From Gnetum montanum (Eukaryota; Streptophyta; Gnetopsida; Gnetales; Gnetaceae), in contig MNCI01033651.1 of assembly GCA_015680685.1 (NCBI GenBank), positions 1-27,428 of the forward strand: 27,428 nucleotides of DNA. The letters run 5' to 3'. This document shows, one piece after another, positions 1-8,835 of the stretch; the stretch's first letter is position 1; each line of letters opens with the position of its first letter. The notes beneath the pieces were generated by a model that was not told where the DNA came from, searched no databases, and worked only from the letters and a program-made list of their open reading frames with translations. Position numbers and translations under genes: made by a program.

Positions 1-1760
1 TTCCAAAATAGCAGGCGTAATCGGCTAGTTCGTTTTCTCCTTTCTGTACACAAAACCTGTAAAAACTGACACATGTTCTACCCAAGATCCAAAGTGTTGT
101 ATCACCCAAACCGTATGTTTGAACCACCACCACAAAATCATAGCCAACTGCCACCACGGGAGAAGGCTCTGCCGCTGCATCTGGGATTTCTGTTTTGCCC
201 CAAATTGGCTTAGGGCTTACTGCATTTCTTGAATTTTTCCTTGAATCATCATTGCCATTGTCATTGATCACAGAACAGGGGCGAATGTATTGTGGATCTG
301 CATCTGCTAAAACTACAAGAACCTTCAGAACCGTTGCTACCCGCACAACTGAAACCGCTATGGCCTACAACAAAAATAAAATCAGGGCCCCAACAAAACA
401 TGACTTCTTTCTCCGTATATTGTGTGGAGAGGGTTTCTATTTTTTTTTCAAAAATAATATCCCTGAGTTCTTCCCTACATTGGCCTTAGTTCTGTCTGAA
501 TTTCTCCACGCAATTGCTGCCTAAAACCCCTTTTAAAACGGCTCATCAGTGAAAGAAGGGCCTCCCACGTGCTCCACGAACTTGGGTTCGACGTCTGGTG
601 AGTCGGCAACATAGATCCGGCTGGTGCGTGGACATAGTCCAGAACGGCAAGCCAAAGGAATTACCCCAATACCACGGCATTCAGTTCTGCTTTTTTTTCT
701 GATTTCGTTTTTTCTCCGGCAGCGTTAACAATGGGCCTTTGGTCATACATGAATTTGGATTTTCTGCAATACAGAAACCTTTACATCCTTTGATAATTTT
801 AAATCCACGAATTTAAAACCAGTTAGTAGTCCATTAGCTCCTTCACTTGTTTTCAACTCTTAGCCAATTTCTGATAATTCATTACCCACGGTGTTGTCTA
901 TTTTGCCAATATTAATTAGGGAGTATGCTTTCTTGTGGTAAATAATCACCTCTTTTTTTATTCCAACCTTCACTCAAGAAAATATCTTGGCATTTTAATT
1001 TACTTTCCAAGAAGGCTTCAACATCAAGATTATTTACCAGGCTTGCTTCTCCAAGAATACCCATTACTCACAATACTAAACTGCAAATTTACAACCAGGG
1101 ATTGTGCTAATATTTTGAACAAAATATTCCAACTACTCCATGTAATGGCCAAATGTGCCAACAGGAACAGGGTCATAAATCTTCCTGTTCTTACGCATCA
1201 CCAAAGATAAAAGCAATTAGGAAACAACTATAGAGTTATCAGATACACCACGTTGTCTAACTATCATGCAGTTTACGCGCACTCTTCCATCAACTGTCCT
1301 ATTTATTCTTTACAAATACTCATTACATTTACGCATATATTTACACTTCTCACCAGCTATGCTCATTACATTTACGCTTATATTTACGCTCCCACTAGCT
1401 ATTCTCATTACGCTTATGCTTATCTTTACGCTTCCACTAGCTGTCTTCGTTACTCTTACCCTCATCTAAAATTAACAAAGGCCCAAAATGGCCTTAAACT
1501 AACAATTTCATTTACACTTTACACTTGAATTATTTAGTGGCCTGCAATAGCTTTAAACTAGTAACTCCATTTACGCTACACGATTAAACTAGCTGTGGCT
1601 TGTCATAGCACCAAAACCTATGATTTCATTTACGCTTTACACAAACGAAAACAACAAAAGAACATTAAACTCAAGACAAAATTTGCATTAAATACATTAA
1701 AAGAAAATATTATCTTTTGTTCTGTTCCATCACAATAAAACTGTGGCTAGTATAGCCACA
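1..1760. other. Stretch without a recognised gene, 3' of the antisense gene
   Basis: No open frame here has recognisable domains or conserved motifs. A plus-strand frame at 195-524 is open for 109 codons but looks like low-complexity chance coding. A minus-strand frame from about 690 to 540 is open for some 50 codons and reads fairly protein-like, with GC content higher than its surroundings, so it could be an old exon; nothing confirms this. The part from about 1266 to 1640 is rich in TTTACGC words and holds a short tandem repeat, listed separately. The stretch lies just downstream of the stop codon of the minus-strand gene, so part of it may be that gene's 3' UTR. Confidence 0.5.
1348..1470. 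repeat. Degenerate 42-bp tandem repeat, about three copies
   Basis: The words accagctat, actagctat and actagctgt begin at 1352, 1394 and 1436, exactly 42 bases apart, and the flanking sequence (TTTACGCTYCCACTAGC, then a TTCTCATTACG-like part) repeats with them. Further TTTACGC words outside the array are at 1272, 1328, 1570 and 1629. Function unknown; a minisatellite in 3' flanking DNA is the simplest reading. Confidence 0.6.
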
Positions 1761-2018
1761 CTATGCATCTCCCTTGTCACCACTATCTCCCGTATCTCCC
1801 AGCTCCACCTCTGCTTCAAGCAAATCATCCTCATAGGGGCCACCATTTTCATGAGGGATCTCTTCATGAAGGCAGCCCTCTTTGCGAGGCTCTTCTGCAT
1901 GGGGTTGCTCACCATGACATTGACCATCTTCATTACGCTCTGCTTCATGTAGACCCTCTTCGTGAGGACCATCACCTTCATTATGTTCATCCTGCTGAGG
2001 ATCCTCCTCGGGTCGTTC
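1761..2018 (-). pseudogene. Antisense gene, exon 8: intact acidic, His-rich C-terminus
   Basis: Acceptor AAATATAG after a 79-base intron; joined in phase 0 it gives 85 residues and a TAG stop with no internal stop. The segment is strongly acidic and repeats a HEE/HAEE theme (GPHEEGLHEAE, QPHAEEPRKE, LHEEIPHENG), ending in GDTGDSGDKGDA. Another minus frame (1730-2041) is open for 103 codons but is Met/Lys-rich and does not join exon 7 in frame, so it is treated as a shadow. An acidic tail of this kind is common in nuclear proteins; function is not known. Confidence 0.6.
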
Positions 2019-2097
2019 CTATATTTAGACATGACATGCATATTAACATCGCCATCAAAACTAGGTATGAAAAAAACACAATAATACTATGACTTAC

Positions 2098-3128
2098 CTG
2101 TGATGGTCCTGCATTAGTAGCAAAAGGGATTTATTCTAGACCAACCCATAGACGTTGCATAATTTCATCCTTGGTAAGCTCAGACTAAACCCCATCTCCT
2201 AGATTAGCTCCAGCCTTGACCTTCCCCTTCTCCACAAGAGTCCATCGAGGTGGTTTAGGGAAGAAGGAAGGGACAGTAGTCTCCCCCCTAGGAAGAGTCA
2301 TTTCCCTTTCTGGAGAGGCACTTACCATCACTTGCTCCTGAAACTTCTCAAATGCTCTGGAAGCACCAATGACGTCAAGGAATAGCCGAGGGGACTGAGC
2401 CTCAACAGTAGAATCCCTATAATATTGACAGTAGGTAATGCTTTTCCGCTTATAGACATGTTTATGGTCTTTCTGCATCTACCCCCATTCTTGGACACTC
2501 GCGCTAAAGTCCTTCAAGTCTTGATTTTTCTAAGCTAGGAGATCCATCTGCATTCACTGCTCGATCATTTCACGGCTGTTCTGGACACTATTCTTGATGA
2601 TCGTCCAATAACAAGCATAGTCAACAACAGCCATCCGCCAGTCCTCGTTGTTCGTTCCCTGGGCCTGCAGAAATTTGTTCCACGACCTCAAATCCCTAAC
2701 CTCGTCACTTAGAGCCACCTTCTCCTTCTCTGACCTTTGCAGTCTATTCCAATGGTCTTCATTCACGCTTTGGCATTCCCATAAGGAGCGAGTCGAGCGT
2801 ATAGCACATTTACACATCTCGTCGTAAATGTTGTGTGGCATCACGATTGCTTCCGATGGAGGTTCGGTGGCATCTAAGTCAATAGGCTTCGACGGATCCC
2901 ATCTAAGGTGAGCTCCTAATAACATAAAATGGTAGTTAGGTGTAATTAGGTAGCGTAATGCCACAATGGAATAACCCCTATGTAATGATTGTAATGTACC
3001 AGCTTCAGGATCGATTCACTCTAAGCGACCGATCATATCGTTGACGATGCCTTCCATAAAGGTGAATTTATCAGGAAATTTGCCCCAATATTGAGTCGCC
3101 AGTGTTGATAAGCGTACGCCCTTATCAC
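2098..3128 (-). pseudogene. Antisense gene, exon 7 (coiled-coil-like)
   Basis: Acceptor ACATAATAG and donor CAG|GTAAGTCATAG. The 1031-base exon is one continuous frame (343 codons) with six in-frame stops (TGA, TGA, TAG, TAG, TAG, TAA), all in places where R or Q codons by one C->T change would restore sense. It contains QYWGKFPDKFTFMEGIV, YHFMLLGAHLRWDPSKP, then a charged heptad-like stretch (RSEKEKVALSDEVRDL) that may be a coiled coil, and a proline-rich end PSFFPKPPRW. No frameshift was found. Confidence 0.6.
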
Positions 3129-3259
3129 CTATTATGTAGAATAAATTACATATAAAGACATAACTGAGATGTTACGATGACTAGTAAAACCTCCAGAAGT
3201 AGTTTTCTAAAGTCTAGTATGCTGTGAAAGTTAAACTCACCAAGTGACAAATCACTTAC

Positions 3260-3445
3260 CTTTTCCTATCCCAGCTGAAAGGACTTCGGCATCCTCCACT
3301 GCTACTTCCTTTTCACGCATAGGAACCTACACGCTACTTGCCTTATTGATTAGGGTCTCTTCTTCCAAGATCGGGGCCCCTTCTCTGTGTCGAAAAACTA
3401 TAGCCCCTGTTTCAGGGGTCAACTGCTCCACAACCTTCTCCTTCG
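3260..3445 (-). pseudogene. Antisense gene, exon 6
   Basis: Acceptor GTGTGACAG and donor AAAAG|GTAAGTG. The 186-base exon joins in phase 1 on both sides, giving ATKEKVVEQLTPETGAIVF and, after one TAG, MREKEVAVEDAEVLSAGIGK. The phase match with both neighbours supports the splice model. Confidence 0.55.
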
Positions 3446-3562
3446 CTGTCACACAACATCGTCAGTTAACACAGGATTTCACTCTTGCTCAATAAAAATT
3501 ATGCAACACAACAGCATCTCTATGCAACATAACCATAACCATTAACACATTTCTCTACTTAC

Positions 3563-4542
3563 TAGCTGGAGGATTGCTCCTCTAAAATCTGACCTGCATC
3601 TTCTTCCCCTCCCCACCTGCTCGCTCGATAGGCTCCTTGGTCAAATGAAGCTTCTTCTGTTGCACCGACGAATCCACTATTTCAGCTACCAAGCACTTCC
3701 CCCTTGACACATCGTCATCGTAAGAGGGGAGTTCCCCACCCAAGCTATCTTGACCCTGCATTCGAGGCAACACCATATTTTTAGTCATTACTGACAATGA
3801 CTCCCCGATTCCTTCAGGAGGGTCTTGCGACCGAGTAGTGCCAAAAACATGGGAAATCCATGGTTTGAAAATTTGGCTACGGTCTTGCTGCACCCAGACT
3901 CCATTCCTTTGGACTACCAGAAATTTGGCAAAACGCCAGAAGCAAGCTATGAAGAAGGCAAAATGCACATTGAAATGGGACTCAAGCTTCTTATGAAGCT
4001 TGACCATTTCAGCGCGTAGGACTTCAACAAAATGGCTAGCCCAATTGTACCAAGTCCCCTCCTCCATGACCTCTCACATAATCTAGGTCTATTCTATGGT
4101 GAGTACTCTCCCTTCGGAGAGTGTCTTAGGGAAGGCCTAGGCTCGAAAAAGGGGGTAAATAATATTGGCCACCTTCAGCTGAATCTTGTCAGCAGGGACT
4201 TTTCCTCTATAGGAAGGCCATCGGAGGAGATGCCAAAGAGATCGGCAAACATTTGAGCATTGGTATTAAAATTCACATGCACATTATGCACGCATATGCA
4301 AAGACGCTCAACTTCTTCACTGAAGGAGTTGACTACGGTCAACATTTCACCCGCAGTGACATCGGGGGTTATGGCCAAAAACAAGTCCATCAGTCCAGCC
4401 TCCCAAAGGTTATTGGTTATCACAACTAGGGCCGCACTATGGCTAAGCCAATGTTGTGTGTCCTTTATATCACCGTAACAGAAGAAGAGACTGTTTGCAT
4501 CACGACTGGAGGCCATAATCGTAATTTCCCGTGATTCCCTGA
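3563..4542 (-). pseudogene. Antisense gene, exon 5 (largest middle exon)
   Basis: Begins VRESREITIMASSRDAN in the frame set by exon 4 and runs through NSFSEEVERLCICVHNVHVN and MFADLFGISSDGLP. A one-base shift near 4180 is needed to continue as ADKIQLKVANIIYPLFRA. Then follow stops that are each one C->T step from Q or R, and a second half starting MEEGTWYNWASHFVEVLRAE with a helical, charged stretch. It ends at donor GCTA|GTAAGTAGAG in phase 1. No domain recognised. Confidence 0.55.
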
Positions 4543-4649
4543 CTGTCATCTTAAAACAATAGTTAAGGCAATATAACAAAAATAAGACAACTTTATACAT
4601 CATTTCTAGCTAATAACATTGTACAATTAATCATCATAATAAAATTTAC

Positions 4650-4956
4650 CATACCCAAATGGCAAAGGAAACGGAGGGATTTTCTCTTGCATGTCCACAA
4701 CAGTGAGGGGAGGATCCAAAGTCCACTCCCTATCTAGCCATTTGAGTCTTTTACACCTGGTAAAAAATTTGACATAGTGGATAGGATACTCTGGGATTTT
4801 GATTGCCAGTTGTCCCATGACACTGGCCCATACATTGCTGATGGAAGTAAATTCCCTTATGGCCCTTTCGGTCAAAGACAATGTATCGTTATCACCTAGG
4901 AGACCACTGTCATTAATGAAGAATCTACACCACAGAAGATAGGCAAATTCTTTACA
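4650..4956 (-). pseudogene. Antisense gene, exon 4
   Basis: Follows a short intron with a TGCTAAC branch-site-like word and acceptor TTGAG. The exon is open without stops through CKEFAYLLWCRFFINDSG, then LSLTERAIREF and FTRCKRLKWLDREWTLD, to PLPFGY. The donor is TATG|GTAAAT. Splicing it to the acceptor GACAG at 4543 joins in phase 1 and restores the reading frame exactly, skipping the stop that otherwise ends the frame at 4627. This is one of the best-supported introns (4543-4649, 107 bases, with a CTTAACT branch word and a T-rich tract). Confidence 0.6.
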
Positions 4957-5020
4957 CTCAACATAAATTCAAACAGTAGTTAGCATATTGCAACACCGCG
5001 AAAAGAAACAAAAAACTTAC

Positions 5021-5302
5021 CCGCCTGCATAATACACGATGCTAGGTGGATTCTGGAAGTAGGTTGTGAGATGATGGGCCAAGAACAGAGTGTTGTAGGC
5101 ATAATAACAGTTAAACCTGGGCATCTCCCAGATCTAGCTCAAACACCTAAAACCTTTGATGCTCTGTTCACGATCTTGCACTTGCACAGTTTCAACTGCG
5201 CCGTCTGTCAGAAATGTCAAGATGCTCTACGTTGACCTAACTAATAGCGTCTCTAGAATAGCAGCAGCTACATCACCTGGTAGATGTAACCAGATGATTA
5301 CA
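5021..5302 (-). pseudogene. Antisense gene, exon 3
   Basis: Bounded by an acceptor ATTTTAG and a near-perfect plant donor GCGG|GTAAGTTTTT. The frame includes IIWLHLPGDVAAAILETLL and later EMPRFNCYYAYNTLFLAHHL, ending SIVYYAGG. Two in-frame TAG codons sit where W or Q would be expected. Joining to exon 4 gives a one-base phase mismatch, and the intervening intron is only 64 bases, so a deletion near this junction is likely. Confidence 0.5.
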
Positions 5303-5349
5303 CTAAAATTACAAACCAAAAACTACAAGAACTCCCGTGTGCCCCTTCA

Positions 5350-5628
5350 AAACCATACCGCCTCCTCCTTTATACGAGCATGAGAAGGAGGAACATGGGC
5401 CACGGGACTATGTAAGCAGCATAGAATGCCCACGATGTCCAAAAAAATTAGGACGGGCTTTATCATAGTATTGTGCAATAAAAAATGCATTACTATTAGA
5501 CAAACCATTTAGACATAAAGGTTCATCACACGAAATTAGGGTTCTCTTGATCCCCAGAAAATTACAGATTATACTGGAGACGCATGGCCAAAATTGCCTA
5601 AACCCTTGCAACAGCTCAAAGTCTGTCC
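5350..5628 (-). pseudogene. Antisense gene, exon 2 (approximate 3' edge)
   Basis: An acceptor TTGTCAG precedes a long open segment beginning GTDFELLQGFRQFWP and rich in hydrophobic residues, up to a TAG near 5408. A shift of one base then allows reading into a PPSHARIKEEAVW segment that ends near a GGTATGG donor around 5350. The left edge and exact frame are uncertain. A partial second copy of the exon's first 50 bases lies in intron 1 (about 5787-5835). Confidence 0.45.
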
Positions 5629-5978
5629 CTGACAACGGCAATGAAAGCAACACTGTGTATTACTCTAGTGTAACATGCAACTATTACGGACAAAAAGAAA
5701 AAGAAATAGAACCTTGATTATGCTACGCATGGGTACAATACCTAGACTTTTTTGGTTATACATTACATCTGCACAGTATTACTCAATGTTACCCAAACCC
5801 TCGTGACAACACAAAGTCCGTCTCCAACAGTGAGGACAAGGGTAATATAACAAACTATAATAACTTAGTCTGCGTAAACAGATATTAACGCTCAACACAA
5901 CATACACATTCAAAATAGATACGACTACGACACTACAACAAAGATAACAATCATGCAAGAGGATGAAAGGTGACTTAC

Positions 5979-6097
5979 CAATTAAGTGGAGTAACCTCCC
6001 AAGCCTCGACTCTGGCCTATGAAGCCTGCTGTAAACTCTCCTGCACTTCATTAATCTTCACCAATTTGGCATTCTTTCCTTTGATCTTTGGTGCCAT
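5979..6097 (-). pseudogene. Antisense gene, exon 1 (N-terminus)
   Basis: Starts with ATG and encodes a lysine-rich N-terminus, MAPKIKGKNAKLVK and onward, for 26 codons before an in-frame TAG (a Q codon by C->T), then continues open to a donor reading TTG|GTAAGTC. The exon ends in phase 2, while the next exon needs phase 1, so one small indel must have occurred. No signal peptide is visible; the basic start would fit a nuclear or cytosolic protein, which is inference only. Confidence 0.55.
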
Positions 6098-6217
6098 AGT
6101 TGTAATTGAACAAATCTTCGCAAAATCGATTGTTTACGCCTCGCTTCCACTCCCTTTCTGCTATAGCTAGATTTAAATTTGCAATATCTATGGTTTGTTT
6201 TGAGCATGAACCACTCG

Positions 6218-6225
6218 TTTATATA
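6218..6225 (-). promoter_or_regulatory. TATA box of the antisense gene
   Basis: The minus strand reads TATATAAA here, about 120 bases before the proposed ATG at 6097. Position and match to the plant consensus fit a core promoter. A transcription start would be expected near 6185-6195. Confidence 0.5.
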
Positions 6226-6697
6226 CGAAATGTTTGAAACTAACTGATTTTATGCCTGATCGATGGGAAACTTTCCCGAAACACCAGTGTCAACATGACA
6301 TGAAACGCGAAGATCGGAGCATTAATTTCGTAGATATCGTATGAATTACGGTCCAAAATGACCCTAAACTAATGCATAGCTTATCATCTCGTAATCTGGA
6401 CGCATTAACTATGGTCTATACAAAAATTTAAATTCAATTATTCCAGCACGCTAGACACCCCACGTTACATCTTTCATCTTACTTTACAGAAGTCACACGC
6501 TAGCATCTAGGAAGCCTGACTCGCCATTTTCTCACAAACTATGCATATTTGTAACAGTCCACTAAGACCTTAAACTGGAAGCTTCTCTAATACGCAACTC
6601 TAATGTAAAGAAAAATAAACTCTTATCATTTCAACAGATTGGTAAAAAAAAATTTTAACAACTTCTATTTTTGGCGATTTTGTAGGGAAATTCGCAA
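6226..6697. other. Gap between the antisense gene promoter and Tat pol
   Basis: AT-rich, with no coding signal on either strand. It must hold the upstream promoter of the antisense gene. Its right end (about 6640-6683) looks like a plus-strand intron end: a TTTTAAC branch-like word, a T-rich tract and TTTTGTAG just before the pol frame opens. Confidence 0.4.
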
Positions 6698-7174
6698 ATG
6701 GATGCAGCTTTATTCACATCCCTAGCCTTAACAGGCCCATATGAGGAGACCATTAGACAGCTCAATCACACACTAATAGGAGCAGACCCTTCTCTTTGTG
6801 ATGCAACCATAGCAACATCGAAAATATCCCCAGACTGGCTAGAACATCTGGCCCAAACTCTAGACCTGGAAGCCGGTGATGTGATCGAGGACCCTCTCAA
6901 CGAGGTCCCTGTGGTTACGCACAAAGATGAAAGTAAAACTCTTAGGGTTAGTTCCCTCCTAGACCAACAGACGCAGAGTGGCATAATGCAAGTGCTCCAA
7001 AATAACGCTACTATATTTATGTGGTTGTATGAGGACATGTCGGGATTAGACCTGAGATTAATACAGCATAACATAGTTTTAGACCCGTGCATCAAAGCAA
7101 TTAGACAGAAGACACAAAATATTAAGCCAAAAACTATGCTAGCAGTGCTTAATGAAATCACTAAGCTATATTAG
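6698..7174 (+). pseudogene. Tat pol: linker before RT
   Basis: An open stretch of 158 codons matching the segment preceding RT in Tat elements: after a region like the end of the protease-RT linker comes LLDQQTQSGIMQVLQNNATI, EDMSGLDLRLIQHNIVLDP and IRQKTQNIKPK, equivalents of the usual EDMPGIDP, H-R-L-N-V-D-P and RQKRR motifs. It ends at a TAG but the same frame continues into RT. A splice acceptor-like TTTTGTAG sits 15 bases upstream of the ATG, so translation probably did not start here in the parent element. Confidence 0.75.
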
Positions 7175-7861
7175 GCTAATTTTATTTTCACAGTTGATTA
7201 CTCGAACTAGGTGTCGAACATCATAGTTGTCTCTAAGAAAATGGGAGGAATACGCATCTGCATAGACTTCCGGGATCTGAACAAGGCCACGATTAAGGAC
7301 AATTTCCCGTTACCGAGTATCGACCAACTGATCGATACAACAGCTGGTCACACGCTTCTATCCTTTATGGATGTTTTTTCAGGTTATAATCAAATTCATA
7401 TTAACCCGGAGCATCAATTGATCACAACATTCATGACTCCCTGGGGGACTTTCTATTACACTATGATACCTTTTGGGCTAAAAAACACTAGAGCAACCTA
7501 TCAACAAGCCATGCCATACATCTTTAGTGATTACCTCTTAGGGAGATTGAACGACTACGTAGATGACATAGTTGTTAAGTCTATAAAGTCAGAAGATCAT
7601 TCAGAAGACCTAGAGTTAGTCCTTAAATGATGTCTCAAGCATGACCTACAGCTCAATCCAAAGAAATGTGTATTTGGAGTCAAAACCAGACGCATGTTCG
7701 GGTTTGTGATATCAGAGACCAGCATCTGAGTCGACCCCAACAAGGTTAAAGCCATCGTTGATTTAACGCCACTTACAAACCTCAAGGAACTATGTGGGTT
7801 GCAGGGCAGACTACAATTTATCAGGTAGTTCATTTCAAAGTTAACAGATAAATTACATCCT
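7175..7861 (+). pseudogene. Tat pol: reverse transcriptase
   Basis: Frame continuous with the linker, interrupted by TAG (7207 region, likely W), TGA at 7628, TGA near 7728 and TAG near 7826. RT motifs present: ICIDFRDLNKATIKDNFPLP, FMDVFSGYNQI, PFGLKNTRATYQQAM and the catalytic YVDD within LNDYVDDIVVKS, then the thumb CLKHDLQLNPKKC and VDPNKVKAI. The substitutions GLKNTRAT (usually GLKNAGAT) are both G->A changes. The active-site aspartates remain, but no functional protein can be made. Confidence 0.85.
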
Positions 7862-8440
7862 ATGCAACATCTCCTTAAGAAGGGCGTTAATTTTGAATGG
7901 ATCGATGACTACCAGCGTGCATTTGATAACTTGAAGGAGCTGCAACACTTACCAATGATTTTCTCGCCACAAAGGGATCAACATTTTTATATTTATCTGG
8001 CAAGCTCAGACGTGTCTATAGCTGCATTACTTTGTCAAAAAAGGAACGATGGGTCAAAAGCCCTTATCTATTATCTAAGTCATGCTCTATTTGCGTACGA
8101 AACAAGGTACAATGAAGTGGAATGTAACTATTTGGCATTGGTTTTTGCACTCAAGAAATGTAGACACTATCTTTTCCGCAGCTAGGTCAACATAATTTGC
8201 AAAAATAATGTTCTGGGAGCTATCTTAAACAACTTGTATGAGAGTAGTAGGATAGCTCGTTGGAAAGCTATCACAGCCGAATTCGACTTACATTATGTTG
8301 GCCAATCGTCCACTAAAGGTCAAGTTATAGCTGACCAGCTTGCAACATCACCTATTAATGATCAAGCTACAATAGAACCAGAATTTCCAGATGAACATGT
8401 ACATAGTTTAAGCCCAGTACCAACAGGCCCCAAAGCCACG
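7862..8440 (+). pseudogene. Tat pol: RNase H
   Basis: Same frame as RT. Contains FEWIDDYQRAFDNLKE (connection), FYIYLASSDVSIAALLCQK, IYYLSHALFAYETRYNEVE and the end RIARWKAITAEFDLHYVGQ with KGQVIADQLA. This matches the degenerate classical RNase H of Tat elements. One TAG at about 8183 interrupts it. Confidence 0.8.
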
Positions 8441-8835
8441 TAGTATTTTGATGGGGCTTTGACTACCAGAAGTGGCAATGCTGTCGCCGTCATTACACTC
8501 TCCCCCAAAGATGTTCGTCCATTGGCCTATCACTTGGCGTTTCCCTATACAAACAATGTGGCAGAGTACGAGGGACTTATCAAGGAATTGTTAACAGCTA
8601 GAGAACTCAACATTTAACACCTGGAAATCCAAGGCAATTCAATGCTCATCATCAATCAAATCACAGGGGTCTACGCCTGCAAAGTTATGCATCTACAGCC
8701 CTACTGCGATATGGCTAAAGATCTTCTGAAATAATTCATGACGATCGATGTCCAACACGTGCTGCATAGAGAAAACACTGTAGCTGATGCACTAGCCACA
8801 CTGGCATTAAATGTGCCACCACATTTTTTTACCAC
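8441..8835 (+). pseudogene. Tat pol: archaeal-type RNase H (aRH)
   Basis: A second RNase H follows in the same frame after a TAG at 8441 (probably W before YFDGA). Motifs: YFDGALTTRSGNAVAVI with the first acidic residue, NNVAEYEGLIKELLTA with the glutamate, QGNSMLIINQITG where a catalytic aspartate (usually G-D-S) is now N, and HRENTVADALATLA with the last aspartate. Two TAA codons break it. This domain is what assigns the element to the Tat lineage. Confidence 0.85.

Larger units (their letters stand above)
1761..6097 (-). pseudogene. Decayed intron-containing gene of unknown family, antisense to Tat pol
   Basis: Seen: a start ATG at 6097-6095 with a TATATAAA box about 120 bases upstream, then protein-like segments separated by stretches that begin GTAAGT or GTAAAT and end in a pyrimidine tract plus AG. 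Proposed exons on the minus strand: 5979-6097, 5628 to about 5350, 5021-5302, 4650-4956, 3563-4542, 3260-3445, 2098-3128 and 1761-2018. Codon phase agrees across the last four introns. Total coding length is about 3.4 kb, near 1,140 residues. Broken by at least one frameshift (near 4180), phase mismatches around exons 1-4 and many in-frame stops, nearly all one C->T step from CAG, CAA or CGA. I recognise no domain. Known: some Tat-lineage retroelements (Grande, Retand) carry an extra antisense ORF; this may be a relative with introns, or a captured or host gene beside the element. Confidence 0.65.

Noticed and set aside
195-524. 109-codon plus-strand frame as a gene
   Set aside because: Composition is low-complexity, no motif, no splice or promoter support.
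585-640. tRNA-like GGTTCGA word
   Set aside because: No acceptor, anticodon or T-stem pairing could be drawn around it.
1730-2041. 103-codon minus-strand frame rich in Met and Lys
   Set aside because: Shadow of exon 8 in another frame; it does not join exon 7 in phase.
6766-7161. 131-codon minus-strand frame
   Set aside because: Antisense shadow of the Tat pol linker.
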